Part shown: positions 17,132 through 25,683 of the stretch, one piece after another | Layout: each line of letters begins with the position of its first letter | Numbering within the stretch: the first letter of the stretch is position 1 | Source: JAUZRW01 sp964549915 | Lineage (GTDB): Bacteria > Chloroflexota > Anaerolineae > Aggregatilineales > Phototrophicaceae | DNA: 64,000 bases | Assembly (NCBI GenBank): GCA_964549915.1 | Contig: CAZJWX010000006.1 | Span: 57,493-121,492 of the forward strand | Direction: 5' to 3' | Made by a program: the position numbers and the translations under genes | Notes under the pieces: model-generated | Seen by the model: only the letters and a program-made list of their open reading frames with translations | What the model was told of the DNA's origin: nothing | The model's database searches: none

Positions 17132-17872
17132 ATGCAATTATTGGGCATCGACATCGGTGGTTCCGGCATTAAGGGGGCAATCGTCGATATTCACAGGGGG
17201 GAACTGGTTACCGATCGGCATCGCATTGATACGCCGCAGCCTGCGACGCCCGACGCGGTGACCGACACAGTCGCGGAAATCGTGAAGCATTTTGAATGGC
17301 AGGGGGCCATTGGCTGCACCTTCCCGGCTATTATGAAGGATGGTGTGGCCTACAGCGCTGCCAATGTTGATGATGCCTTCATCGGTACCAATGTGAAATT
17401 GATGATCGAAGAGAAGACCGGTTGCCCGACCGTTGTCCTCAACGACGCGGATGCGGCTGGAATCGCGGAGATGCATTTTGGGGCAGGGCAAGGATACCTG
17501 GGTACGGTGATCATGCTCACCATCGGCACGGGGATTGGCAGTGCGATCTTTCGCAAAGGCGTCTTGGTTCCCAATACCGAACTGGGGCACATCTACATGG
17601 AAAACGGGGAGGAAGGCGAGGAATACGCCTCTGACCGTGTGCGCAAGGATGATGATCTGGGTTGGAAATCCTGGGGCAAGCGCCTGAACGCCTACGTTCA
17701 GCATATCGAATTCCTGTTTTCACCGGATTTGCTCGTCATCGGCGGCGGTGTCAGCAAGAAGCATCAGAAGTTCTTCAAGCGCATAGAGACCCAGTGCGAC
17801 CTCGTTCCGGCTGAGCTGCGCAATGAAGCCGGCATCATTGGGGCAGCGTTGGCGGCGCAAGACGTGATGTGA
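17132..17872 (+). CDS. ppgK: Polyphosphate-dependent glucokinase (ROK family)
   Basis: The 246-residue protein has the ROK phosphate loop MQLLGIDIGGSGIKGAIVD, the substrate region VVLNDADAAGIAEMHFG, the second phosphate loop LTIGTGIGSAIF and the glucose-contacting ELGHI motif. Length and motifs match polyphosphate/ATP glucokinases, which phosphorylate glucose at C6. This would feed the glycolytic genes at 1128-3432. AAGGAG lies 7-8 nt before ATG 17132. The gene stands alone between a divergent GTPase gene and a convergent flavin reductase. Confidence 0.93.
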   Translation: MQLLGIDIGGSGIKGAIVDIHRGELVTDRHRIDTPQPATPDAVTDTVAEIVKHFEWQGAIGCTFPAIMKDGVAYSAANVDDAFIGTNVKLMIEEKTGCPTVVLNDADAAGIAEMHFGAGQGYLGTVIMLTIGTGIGSAIFRKGVLVPNTELGHIYMENGEEGEEYASDRVRKDDDLGWKSWGKRLNAYVQHIEFLFSPDLLVIGGGVSKKHQKFFKRIETQCDLVPAELRNEAGIIGAALAAQDVM

Positions 17873-17885
17873 TTGACAGACTTGG

Positions 17886-17910
17886 GTGGGGTACTTTGCT
17901 GTACCCCCAC
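17886..17910. terminator. Hairpin between convergent ppgK and flavin reductase
   Basis: GGGGTAC (17888-17894) pairs with GTACCCC (17901-17907) with a 6-nt loop, extended by GT/AC outside a one-base bulge. There is no T-tract, so termination is inferred from position between convergent stops. Confidence 0.35.
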
Positions 17911-17921
17911 GCGCTGAACGC

Positions 17922-18410
17922 TCATTCGCGCACGATGAATTCCCCCCACTGACGCTGGTAGTACGCCAGTGGCTCCGCATCTTCTGACCAACCGCCGTCC
18001 TGCACTTCGCCCAGGTAGAGGATGCTCGCGCCTACATCAATGCGCTGATAGACCTTGCACTCCATCCAGGCCAGCGTATTCGGCAGCAGCGGTGCACCAT
18101 TGGCACTGCGGGTTACATCCAGGCCAGCAAAGCGATCCTCATTGCGCTCCGGGATCATTCCGGCGAACACTTTGCCCAGATCGGCTTGCTCTTTGCTGAG
18201 CATATTTACGGCAAAGAACTCTGCTTCCTGAAAGATGGCGAGGGAACTCAGTGTCTTGCCCAGCGTAATCACGACCAACGTCGGATCAATGCTCATGCTG
18301 GCGAAAGAATTGGCGGTGAACCCGACCATACGATCATCTTTCGCTGTTGTGATGACGACAATTCCGGTAAGCCAATGCGACATCACTTGCTTGAATTTCT
18401 GTGCATCCAT
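17922..18410 (-). CDS. Flavin reductase family protein
   Basis: The 162-residue protein matches the FMN-binding split-barrel flavin reductase family: HWLTGIVVITTAKDDRMVGFTANSFASMSIDPTLVVITLG is the FMN-binding core and FFAVNMLSKEQADLGKVFAG the following conserved block. Such enzymes reduce FMN with NAD(P)H or bind FMN for a partner oxygenase; no monooxygenase lies nearby, so the substrate is unknown. I chose ATG 18410 because GGAG lies 8 nt upstream; the extension to 18446 lacks homology. Confidence 0.85.
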   Translation of the reverse strand: MDAQKFKQVMSHWLTGIVVITTAKDDRMVGFTANSFASMSIDPTLVVITLGKTLSSLAIFQEAEFFAVNMLSKEQADLGKVFAGMIPERNEDRFAGLDVTRSANGAPLLPNTLAWMECKVYQRIDVGASILYLGEVQDGGWSEDAEPLAYYQRQWGEFIVRE

Positions 18411-18622
18411 ACAAAAAACTCCATTCCTGAGCCAAATCACCCGCATATTGTAGCAGGGATTGGGGGATGTAACGCGAATCAGGACAGTTTGTGTCGCTGC
18501 CTTTCATCGTATTGAACGATTGCAAACGGAGGACTATACTGCCGTTGCCATTTTCGGCAGCAACATGTGATTGTGTCTACCCAGAGAGCGGATACTTCTT
18601 TCAAATTGTAAAGGTGAATAGC

Positions 18623-19993
18623 ATGGGGATTATGCAGGACGAATTTGTCTTCCGCGAGCCGAGCGAGAAGTCGCGGGCGGTTGTGCAGCGCGATGCCAAC
18701 GCGCTCTCACCGTCTTATACGCGCTCCTATGGCTTCGCGATTGGCCATGGCAAGGGCGCGGAAGTGTGGGATGTTGACGAAAACCGCTATATTGATTTCG
18801 CAGCCGGCATTGCGGTGCTTGCAACGGGTTTCAGCCATCCGCGTGTGGTGGAGGCACTTCAGACCCAGGCCGCCAAATACATCCACATTGGCGGTACAGA
18901 TTTTTTCTGTGAGCAGCCCGTGACCCTGGCGGAGCGGTTGCACGAAATCGTGCCAATTCACGGCGCAAACAGCACACAGGATAAGCTGACCTACTTCGCC
19001 AATTCCGGCGCGGAGAGCATCGAAGCAGCGGTCAAGCTGGCTCGTTGGGTTGACCCGAAGCGCGACCATATCATTGCCTTCTATGGCGGTTTTCATGGGC
19101 GCACGATGGGAGCACTCTCGTTGACTGCCAGCAAGTCCACCCAGCGGGCAGGTTACCCCTACATTCCTGGCGGCGTGAGCCACGTCCCATTCCCCGCGCG
19201 AAATCAGTGTTCCAACTGCGAGGACGGGGCAGGCTGCTGTGCGCAGTGCTGGTGCGATGCAGTCGGCTTCATCGAGAACTTCGTCTTCAAGAAGGTCAAG
19301 CCGAGCGAAGTCGCTGCGATTGTCGTCGAGCCGATCCAGGGTGAAGGCGGTTACCTCGTCCCGCGCGACGATTTCTTCCCGCGTCTGCGCGAATTGTGCG
19401 ACAAGCACGGTATATTGCTCATTGTGGACGAGATTCAATCCGGCGTTGGACGTTCAGGCAAGTTCCTCGCTGTAGAGCATTGGGGCGTTGACCCGGACAT
19501 CGTTTGCCTGGCCAAGGGCCTGGGTTCGGGTGTGCCGATTGGCGCCGTCGTGGCTCATAAGGACACCATGGGGCAGTGGATTCCGGGAGCACAGGCCAGT
19601 ACTTTCGGCGGTAACCCACTCTCCTGCGCAGCAGCGAACGCCACTCTGGATGTGCTCGAAGAGGAAGGTATTCTGGCGCATGTCACCGAACTCGGCGACT
19701 ACACGCTGACGCGCCTGCGCAACTTCATGCAGGATCATCCTTCACTGACTCGCGTCGATGGCAAGGGGTTCATGATCGGCATGGACTTCCACGATGCGGA
19801 CGGCAATCCTGCGCCAGACTTCCGCGATGAAGTCGTCAATAAGGCTTACCTCAACGGTCTCTTGACCCTCGGTTGTGGCACAAGTGGCATCCGCTTTGCA
19901 CCGCCGTTGGTGCTCACGCAGGAATTGCTCGAAGAAGGGCTGACCATTCTGGAGCATGCAATCGCAGCGACAGAAGAAGAGATGTTCGGCTGA
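18623..19993 (+). CDS. Class III PLP-dependent aminotransferase (acetylornithine/4-aminobutyrate type)
   Basis: The 456-residue enzyme has the class III layout: DVDENRYIDFAAGIAVLATGFSHP, the PLP phosphate-binding YFANSGAESIEAAVKLAR, FYGGFHGRTMGALSLT, the PLP aspartate in LLIVDEIQSGVGRSG, and the Schiff-base lysine in VCLAKGLGSGVPIGAV. Substrate may be 4-aminobutyrate, ornithine or a related omega-amine; the sequence alone does not decide. A six-cysteine cluster (C196, C199, C205, C206, C209, C211) sits where archaeal-type members also carry cysteines. AAGGTGA precedes ATG 18623 by 5 nt. A hairpin follows the stop. Confidence 0.88.
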   Translation: MGIMQDEFVFREPSEKSRAVVQRDANALSPSYTRSYGFAIGHGKGAEVWDVDENRYIDFAAGIAVLATGFSHPRVVEALQTQAAKYIHIGGTDFFCEQPVTLAERLHEIVPIHGANSTQDKLTYFANSGAESIEAAVKLARWVDPKRDHIIAFYGGFHGRTMGALSLTASKSTQRAGYPYIPGGVSHVPFPARNQCSNCEDGAGCCAQCWCDAVGFIENFVFKKVKPSEVAAIVVEPIQGEGGYLVPRDDFFPRLRELCDKHGILLIVDEIQSGVGRSGKFLAVEHWGVDPDIVCLAKGLGSGVPIGAVVAHKDTMGQWIPGAQASTFGGNPLSCAAANATLDVLEEEGILAHVTELGDYTLTRLRNFMQDHPSLTRVDGKGFMIGMDFHDADGNPAPDFRDEVVNKAYLNGLLTLGCGTSGIRFAPPLVLTQELLEEGLTILEHAIAATEEEMFG

Positions 19994-20017
19994 GAGTCAG
20001 GGGAAGCCATCCAGAAG

Positions 20018-20041
20018 AAAGGCCAATCCAGGTTGGCCTTT
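20018..20041 (+). terminator. Terminator after aminotransferase
   Basis: AAAGGCCAA (20018-20026) pairs with TTGGCCTTT (20033-20041) with a 6-nt loop. The T-tract is contained in the stem. Confidence 0.6.
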
Positions 20042-20074
20042 CAGGGCGTTGAGGGGGTTTGCGCGGGCATAAGG

Positions 20075-20398
20075 CTAGGGACTCTTTGCTTTTTGCGTGC
20101 GTTTTAGTTTCTTCTCAATTTCTTGCAGCAGTTCCAGACGTTCGACTTCTAGTCGCGTGACTTCGTTTAACTGGCTTGTTGGTTCACGAAAGATAATCTC
20201 CCCGGGTTGGCATTCCAGGACTTTACAGATCTGATTGATCTTCCGCAAATCAGGCGCAATGATATCCCCTGACTTCATACGATAGAGCGCGGCAATCGAA
20301 ATTCCTGCTTGTTCTGCCAATTCTTCATTCGTCATACGTCTGCCATGCTTCGCCTGCCAGCGCAACAATGCAGGTTCTATGTCGATATAAGTTGGCAT
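20075..20398 (-). CDS. XRE-family helix-turn-helix regulator
   Basis: The 107-residue protein has a HTH_XRE domain around residues 12-70: RRMTNEELAEQAGISIAALYRMKSGDIIAPDLRKINQICKVLECQPGEIIF, where AEQAGIS and ALYRMKSG mark the turn and recognition helix. The C-terminal third (EVTRLEVERLELLQEIEKKLKR) is charged and probably a coiled coil. AGGAG lies before ATG 20398. It is transcribed divergently from the MoxR operon and could control it; repeated CTATC/GATAG half-sites lie between them. Confidence 0.85.
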   Translation of the reverse strand: MPTYIDIEPALLRWQAKHGRRMTNEELAEQAGISIAALYRMKSGDIIAPDLRKINQICKVLECQPGEIIFREPTSQLNEVTRLEVERLELLQEIEKKLKRTQKAKSP

Positions 20399-20737
20399 GG
20401 AATTCTCCTCATTTCTTACAGTTCATTGAGCGCTTTGTTGCCTAAATGTACCGCATATTCGCCAAAACGGGCAAGAAAAATCAAGGATTACAAAGTTGTA
20501 TGTCAGAGAACGTTAGCATCTTTCCGCCTCTTGCTAGGAAAAAAGTGCCAATTTGTTGACTTTCCTATCACGAGATGATAGTGTGTCTATCGTGCGACGC
20601 GAAAAAACTTGCAGTTGTATGGTGCAGTTGCTATCAGATAAGAAATGTGTTTGCACGGTTCAGAGTATCCTTTGTTTCTTGTTGTGGTTGTAAAGAATAT
20701 GCATTTTTTCGCCTGAGGACTTTCCAGGGAGAATTCG
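20399..20737. other. Intergenic control region, XRE regulator / MoxR-VWA operon
   Basis: This 339-nt region has no supportable gene and is noticeably AT-richer than its surroundings. It holds a TTGACT (20556-20561) with a weak -10 (TAGTGT, 20579-20584), and a cluster of CTATC/GATAG half-sites between 20565 and 20641. Confidence 0.5.
20565..20591. promoter_or_regulatory. Overlapping inverted repeats CTATC/GATAG, putative operator
   Basis: CTATCA (20565-20570) and TGATAG (20576-20581) form a palindrome with a 5-nt centre. GATAG (20577-20581) and CTATC (20587-20591) form a second one with another 5-nt centre. A further CTATC-A-GATAA lies at 20631-20641. The array overlaps the likely promoter of the MoxR operon; the binding protein is inferred, perhaps the divergent XRE protein. 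Confidence 0.45.
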
Positions 20738-22198
20738 ATGCTCTCAGAAGATGCAGTGACCGAACAGTTGGGTCGAAGTATCACGACAGCACTCAATGTG
20801 CATGGCTGGCATCACCTTGATGCAATCCTTCTCGCTTCACTTGCTACGGAATTCCCGCTTTTGTTGATTGGTCCGCACGGCACTGCCAAAACCATTCTGG
20901 TTGAACGCATCGCCAACGCCTTGAATCGTTCATTTCGCCATTATAATGCCTCATTATTGAACTACGATGACCTCGTCGGCATCCCGATGCCTGAAGACGG
21001 GCAGGAATTCCTGCGTTTTATTACCACACCCGGGGCTATCTGGGATGCGGAATTCGTCTTCTTTGATGAGATCTCTCGCTGCCGCCCAGACCTGCAGAAC
21101 AAATTGTTCCCGATCATCCACGAAAAGCGCGTCGTGGGGATGCCCTTGCAGCATCTGCGTTATCGCTGGGCTGCGATGAACCCGCCTTCGCCGGATAACC
21201 CGGATCTCGACCCCAATGCGGGGGAGTTCTACCTGGGTTCGGAACCGCTTGATCCGGCACTGACGGATCGTTTCCCTTTCGTTGTCCCGGTGCCGTCGTG
21301 GCGAGACCTCAGTCGTGAAGATCGTCGCCAGCTTTTGGCATTGGATGTCGATCCCAATCGCAATCATATCATGGATATCTTCCAGCGTCCCCTGGAGTCC
21401 CTGGTTGAGGAGTGTCGGGCACTCTTGCCAGAGGTCGCCGAACGCTATGGCGAATGGTTGGGGGATTACGTCATCGGCGTGGTGGATGCCCTGGGCAAGG
21501 CTAGCTTGCCGCAGAGTCCGCGCCGTGCCCGAATGCTCATTGAGGGGATTGTCGCCATCCACGCCGCCCGCCATGTGCTGGTGGGTGAGGAGCCGGAACT
21601 GGCAGATAGCGCTGAACTGGCGCTGCTATACGGGTTGCCACAGAATGCGACAGATGTGCCGCCGACCCCGGCCTCGATTGTGGCGATCCATCGCCAGGCC
21701 TGGGAAATTGCCAGCATGTTCGACGACGATGTCTGGCGTCAGATCCTGGAAGAGCAGGATCCAATCAAGCGCCTGCTGCTGGCAGAGGAATTGCAAGTCA
21801 GTGATGACGATTTGTCGCGCCTGGTGACGCAGGTGCTCAATATGGATGCCTCGGAGGCACGCAAGGTGGGGCTGGCCACTGCCATGTTCCTGCGCTACCG
21901 CCGCCAGCACCAACTGACGCCAGCAGCCTGGGAACCGCTGGTACAGCTTGCGGGGCGCGTGCTCTCGCCACGTATCTACAGCATTACGGTCAACGGCAAT
22001 ACGACGGAATCGCAGGTCTGGGGTGAGATAAAGCCCTGGGTGCTTAAGCATCGCCAGGGTGGAGCGGTGGAGCAGTTAGAAGCCAATTACGTGCTCGGCG
22101 GCTTCCCGGATCTATGGCGTCAGCAGAATTGGGCAGATGCCCTCAAGCAATTCAAGGAAGACCTGAACATGTTCGGTGGAGAGGAGCTGTTGGCATGA
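20738..22198 (+). CDS. MoxR-like AAA+ ATPase of a VWA-coupled operon
   Basis: The 486-residue ATPase has Walker A LLIGPHGTAKT (residues 42-52), the MoxR segment HYNASLLNYDDLVGIP, Walker B with sensor-like EFVFFDEISRCRPDLQNKLFPIIHE, sensor 1 WAAMNPPSPDNPDLDP, and an arginine-finger region PALTDRFPFVVPVP. A 200-residue C-terminal helical domain follows, longer than in classical MoxR. It starts an operon in which the stop overlaps the next start (ATGA). MoxR/VWA pairs act as chaperone-like remodelling machines in studied cases; the target here is unknown. Confidence 0.88.
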   Translation: MLSEDAVTEQLGRSITTALNVHGWHHLDAILLASLATEFPLLLIGPHGTAKTILVERIANALNRSFRHYNASLLNYDDLVGIPMPEDGQEFLRFITTPGAIWDAEFVFFDEISRCRPDLQNKLFPIIHEKRVVGMPLQHLRYRWAAMNPPSPDNPDLDPNAGEFYLGSEPLDPALTDRFPFVVPVPSWRDLSREDRRQLLALDVDPNRNHIMDIFQRPLESLVEECRALLPEVAERYGEWLGDYVIGVVDALGKASLPQSPRRARMLIEGIVAIHAARHVLVGEEPELADSAELALLYGLPQNATDVPPTPASIVAIHRQAWEIASMFDDDVWRQILEEQDPIKRLLLAEELQVSDDDLSRLVTQVLNMDASEARKVGLATAMFLRYRRQHQLTPAAWEPLVQLAGRVLSPRIYSITVNGNTTESQVWGEIKPWVLKHRQGGAVEQLEANYVLGGFPDLWRQQNWADALKQFKEDLNMFGGEELLA

Positions 22199-22920
22199 GC
22201 ACGAATAACACCCAGAATCAGAGCCGTGTTCCGGGGCGTAACCCTTTCTCGTCACGCCCATCCAATAATCAGGGCAGCAGCTCCCCCTTTGGCAGTTCCT
22301 CCTCGTCCGGGTCTCGCTTCGGTGGTGGAAGGCTGTCCCGACTGGGGCGCACGACCCTCGACTGGACGGTCGTTCCACTGCACGACCGCGCGGTGCGTTT
22401 CTCTCTGGAAGGTCTGGGTGACCCGTTCCAGCGCTTGCTCGGTATGCCGCTGGATGTGGAGATGCGTACAGTCGAGAACATCATGAAGCGCCTGAACGAC
22501 GACAAAGACCTGGCAGGGCGCTTCGAAGAAGTGCTGGACGAAATCTGGGAGAGTTACGGCTTCCGTGGGGCGGCGCTGCTCTTCCCCTATGAGGATGGGG
22601 TTCGCCGCGCTTACATCGACACGATCCAGCCCGCGCCACCCCCACCGGAAAAAGAGCAGAACGACGATGATGATGAGTATGAATACGAGGATGACGACGA
22701 AGCGGCAAATGCCGACCAGAAACCTGCTGTCGAGCGGTTGCGCGCTATTGATCTGGGTCTGGTGCTGAACGTGCTGGCTCGTTCGCGAGCGGGTGTGCTG
22801 GTGGGCAATACGCCGCTAGCGCTGGAAGCCGGTTTCTTGCAGCAGACCTTTGTTTGCGATGATCCGCGTATCGTCGCCATTGCCGAAGCTACGGGTTGCA
22901 TCGTGGATGCGTGGGAGTGA
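22195..22920 (+). CDS. Hypothetical protein linking MoxR and VWA genes
   Basis: I do not recognise this 241-residue protein. The first 50 residues are Ser/Asn/Gly/Pro-rich and look disordered. Residues 50-140 form a probable folded core (TTLDWTVVPLHDRAVRFS, DPFQRLLGMPLDVEMRTVENIMKRL). Residues 150-180 are a Pro run followed by a dense Asp/Glu block, and a C-terminal alpha/beta part ends in EATGCIVDAWE. It overlaps the ATPase stop by 4 nt and lies 7 nt before the VWA gene, so it is probably an adaptor of that complex. Confidence 0.8.
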   Translation: MSTNNTQNQSRVPGRNPFSSRPSNNQGSSSPFGSSSSSGSRFGGGRLSRLGRTTLDWTVVPLHDRAVRFSLEGLGDPFQRLLGMPLDVEMRTVENIMKRLNDDKDLAGRFEEVLDEIWESYGFRGAALLFPYEDGVRRAYIDTIQPAPPPPEKEQNDDDDEYEYEDDDEAANADQKPAVERLRAIDLGLVLNVLARSRAGVLVGNTPLALEAGFLQQTFVCDDPRIVAIAEATGCIVDAWE

Positions 22921-22927
22921 TGCCGAT

Positions 22928-24346
22928 ATGAATAAGTCTCCATTCCGCCCAGCTCGCCCATACGGGAATTCGCGCGATGCATCGGGCATGCTCTCGCGCC
23001 TGCTGGCCTCTATGCCCGCCGGAACCTTTGAAATGGAGACATTTGGCCGCTTGGCAGGGGTTGTGGCCAGCCAGGATGTGCCCACGGCAGCGATGGAATG
23101 CAAGCATCGCCCGCGTCTGCTCATCAATCCGGATTTCGTGAAGGAACATTGTAAGCGGGATGAGCACTTGTTCTTGTTGGTGATGCACGAGTTATGGCAT
23201 GTGATGCTGGCGCACACCAGCCTCTTCCCCCGCATCACCCAGGCGCAGAACATCGCCTTTGATGCGATCATCAACGCGGGATTGATGCGCCAGTTCGACA
23301 AGCCCGTCTACCGCGGCTTCTTCGAGGCGCTCAACCCGGCGGATAAGTTCCCGCACCTGCTGCTGCGTCCGCCGGAAGGGTGGCCAGACAACCCGCAGTA
23401 TCCGGATGACATTGGGCCAGAGGGCACCAGCCGCATTCTGCGCCAGCTATATCCGCCCTCGGGGCCATTCCGCCCGACGATGCCGTACTACGATGAGATC
23501 CTTGATCTCATCAAGCAGGATATGAAAGAGAAGGGGCTTCTGATCGAGGTGCCAGTCTTGCTCGGCGATCACGACAGTCAGAATCCCTACGAAAATGCCT
23601 TCTTGCGAGATGCTCTGGGGCGCATCAGCCGCAAGTGGCCGATGTCGGTGGGGAGTTTTGGCCCGCCGGGGCAGGGCGGCCACATGGACGACTGGTTCGT
23701 CGACCCCTATTCATCTACCCAGGAACTGCGGCGCGTTTTCTCCGGGGTGCTGCGCCGTGCCCTGGGCAATGACCTGGGCGAATATCGTCGCAAGCAGCGC
23801 CTGCCGATTCCGGGGATTACAGGCAAGGGCGTATTGCCCAATCCGCGTGATCGCCTGAGCGCTGCACGCAGACAACTGGGTTTGCCCGGTACGCTCTGGG
23901 AGCAGCAGGGTACCTATAAGGCGCGTGTGCCGGATCGCAAGGTGCGCGCCCACGTGTACCTGGATGTCTCTGGCTCCATGTCAGAAGTCCTGCCGCATAT
24001 GCTCGGCTTATTGCTGCCCTACGTTCACAGCGGCAAGACCAACGTCTACCAATTTTCGACAGAGGTCGACTATCTGCCGCTGCGTAGCCTGCGCCAGGGC
24101 ATGGTGCGCACAACGGGCGGCACGCAGATCAATTGTGTGATGGAGCATCTGGCAGAGCACGAAGAAACCGTGCGCCGTGTGCTGATCCTGACGGATGGCT
24201 ACACCGGACGCCCTTACCATGATCATATTCGGCGGATTCGCGAGAACAATATCCGCGTGCATGTCGTTTTACCGGGCGAATCGCCCTACGAAAATGACCT
24301 TCAATCTATTGCTGATTCTTTCACTGTGCTGCCGCGTGTGCGGTAG
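22928..24346 (+). CDS. Putative metallopeptidase-VWA protein (DUF2201-like)
   Basis: The 472-residue protein combines an N-terminal HExxH zinc-peptidase signature, LLVMHELWHVMLAH (H87-E88-L-W-H91), with a C-terminal VWA-like domain whose MIDAS begins LDVSGSM (D346-x-S348-x-S350) and continues to LILTDG. This is the arrangement of DUF2201 putative metallopeptidases. Between the two parts is a conserved-looking basic stretch GEYRRKQRLPIPG. It ends the MoxR operon. Family context suggests that the MoxR ATPase acts on or through the VWA part; proteolytic activity is inferred only from HExxH. Confidence 0.85.
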   Translation: MNKSPFRPARPYGNSRDASGMLSRLLASMPAGTFEMETFGRLAGVVASQDVPTAAMECKHRPRLLINPDFVKEHCKRDEHLFLLVMHELWHVMLAHTSLFPRITQAQNIAFDAIINAGLMRQFDKPVYRGFFEALNPADKFPHLLLRPPEGWPDNPQYPDDIGPEGTSRILRQLYPPSGPFRPTMPYYDEILDLIKQDMKEKGLLIEVPVLLGDHDSQNPYENAFLRDALGRISRKWPMSVGSFGPPGQGGHMDDWFVDPYSSTQELRRVFSGVLRRALGNDLGEYRRKQRLPIPGITGKGVLPNPRDRLSAARRQLGLPGTLWEQQGTYKARVPDRKVRAHVYLDVSGSMSEVLPHMLGLLLPYVHSGKTNVYQFSTEVDYLPLRSLRQGMVRTTGGTQINCVMEHLAEHEETVRRVLILTDGYTGRPYHDHIRRIRENNIRVHVVLPGESPYENDLQSIADSFTVLPRVR

Positions 24347-24453
24347 CTGTGAATCAGGCGAGAGGGCTGCCGCTAGCAGCGACGGCAAGACAAATTTGAA
24401 GAGAATCCAACGCATCGCATCGTAGAGTCTTGTATTCACCCCCATCAGGCCGG

Positions 24454-24478
24454 AAGCGCTCAGCAATGGGCGCTTTTT
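24454..24478 (+). terminator. Terminator after MoxR-VWA operon
   Basis: AAGCGC (24454-24459) pairs with GCGCTT (24470-24475), followed by a run of T. It lies about 110 nt past the VWA gene stop. Confidence 0.6.
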
Positions 24479-24551
24479 GCTATCCCTTGTATTCATCGCG
24501 AGAGTTGCCACAATGGATGGCGCAATGACCAGAAACGAGAGAGAGTAAGTC

Positions 24552-24887
24552 ATGCAGCACGAATTGCCTGAGTTTGAACCGCGCACTGTGGAACAGGTGT
24601 TGCCCTTCGCGAAGAGCGTCTTTGGCGACAGCCTCGTGACGCTGCAACCCTACGAAGATGGACACTTCCGCGCCATTTTCAGGAAGACGCATTTCACCAT
24701 CCACGAGGGCGCGACTGAACCATCAAAATCACAGTGGAATACGCTCAAGAAGCAGATGAAACGGCGCAATCGCGGCGTATTCATCTTCAAGGAGCATGGC
24801 AAATTCGATTGTGCCCGCATGGATGCCGAAGATGTGACCGCTGATGACGAATGCTATTTCGTGGACTTCGGGTTCTTCCGCTACTGA
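24552..24887 (+). CDS. Hypothetical protein, 111 residues
   Basis: I do not recognise this small protein. It has alternating hydrophobic and charged segments (GDSLVTLQPYEDGHFRAIFRKTHFTIHEG), a basic helix (SQWNTLKKQMKRRNRGVFIFKEH) and an acidic C-terminus (DAEDVTADDECYFVDFGFFRY). There is no signal peptide or membrane segment. It lies downstream of a terminator, so it is probably transcribed alone; AG-rich sequence (GAGAGAG) lies before ATG 24552. It is convergent with the response regulator. Confidence 0.65.
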   Translation: MQHELPEFEPRTVEQVLPFAKSVFGDSLVTLQPYEDGHFRAIFRKTHFTIHEGATEPSKSQWNTLKKQMKRRNRGVFIFKEHGKFDCARMDAEDVTADDECYFVDFGFFRY

Positions 24888-24938
24888 ATGCGAGCAAAGG
24901 GGCGTCCGGGCGAGGGGTGAGCAACGCCCGGCCCAGTG

Positions 24939-25670
24939 TCAGCTTTGCTTGCGAAAATCGACGAAGCGGTAGCCGACGCCGCGCTCCGTGATGATGTAGT
25001 GCGGGTTCGACGGGTCTTCTTCGATCTTCTCGCGTAAGTAATTGACGTAGAGCCGCACATAGTGTGCCTCATCGCGATACTCATATCCCCAGACTTTTGC
25101 CAGCAGTTGCTCGTGGGGCACTGTCCAGCCGGCATTCTGGATGAGATGGTACAGCAAGCGATACTCAGTCGGGCGCAGCTTGATGCGTTCGCCATTGACG
25201 ATCACTTCCCGCTGATTGAAATCCACACTCAGTCGGTCATCGATTTGCAGCACGGCTTCTTCGGGGGACGATTTTTCGTTGCGGCGCAACACAGCCTTGA
25301 TGCGGCTGGTCAGTTCGCGTGGGCCAAAGGGCTTGGTGACGTAATCATCCGCACCCAGTTCCAGCCCGTAGACGATGTCGTTTTCGTCCCCCTTGGCGGT
25401 GAGCATGATGACAGGCACGTCGGAGAATTCACGCAGCATTCGCAGGGTCTCGAAGCCATCCAATTCCGGCATCATCACATCCAGCAGGATAACATCCGGG
25501 AGTTGTGTACGAACCACTTCGAGGGCTTCCAGGCCGTTATGTGCTTCAATGACATGGTGGCCTTCTAGCTCCAGATTCATGCGGATGAAACCGATCATCC
25601 GTGGTTCGTCGTCAACCACCAGAATCCGTTTGCTGTCGCGCTGGGGTGTTGCAGGGATATTGCTGCTCAT
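24939..25670 (-). CDS. OmpR/PhoB-type response regulator
   Basis: The 243-residue regulator has a receiver domain (RILVVDDEPRMIGFIRMNLE; phospho-acceptor Asp in DVILLDVMMPELDG; TAKGDEND; YVTKPFGPRELTSRI) and a C-terminal winged helix (RPTEYRLLYHLIQNAGWTVPHEQLLAKVWGYEYRDEAHYVRLYVNYLREKIEEDPSNP). No histidine kinase is adjacent; instead the upstream genes are FHA, J-VWA, PP2C and Ser/Thr kinase genes, which suggests crosstalk between Ser/Thr and two-component signalling. It starts 13 nt after the 80-residue gene. Confidence 0.95.
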   Translation of the reverse strand: MSSNIPATPQRDSKRILVVDDEPRMIGFIRMNLELEGHHVIEAHNGLEALEVVRTQLPDVILLDVMMPELDGFETLRMLREFSDVPVIMLTAKGDENDIVYGLELGADDYVTKPFGPRELTSRIKAVLRRNEKSSPEEAVLQIDDRLSVDFNQREVIVNGERIKLRPTEYRLLYHLIQNAGWTVPHEQLLAKVWGYEYRDEAHYVRLYVNYLREKIEEDPSNPHYIITERGVGYRFVDFRKQS

Positions 25671-25683
25671 GAGCTATGCCGTT

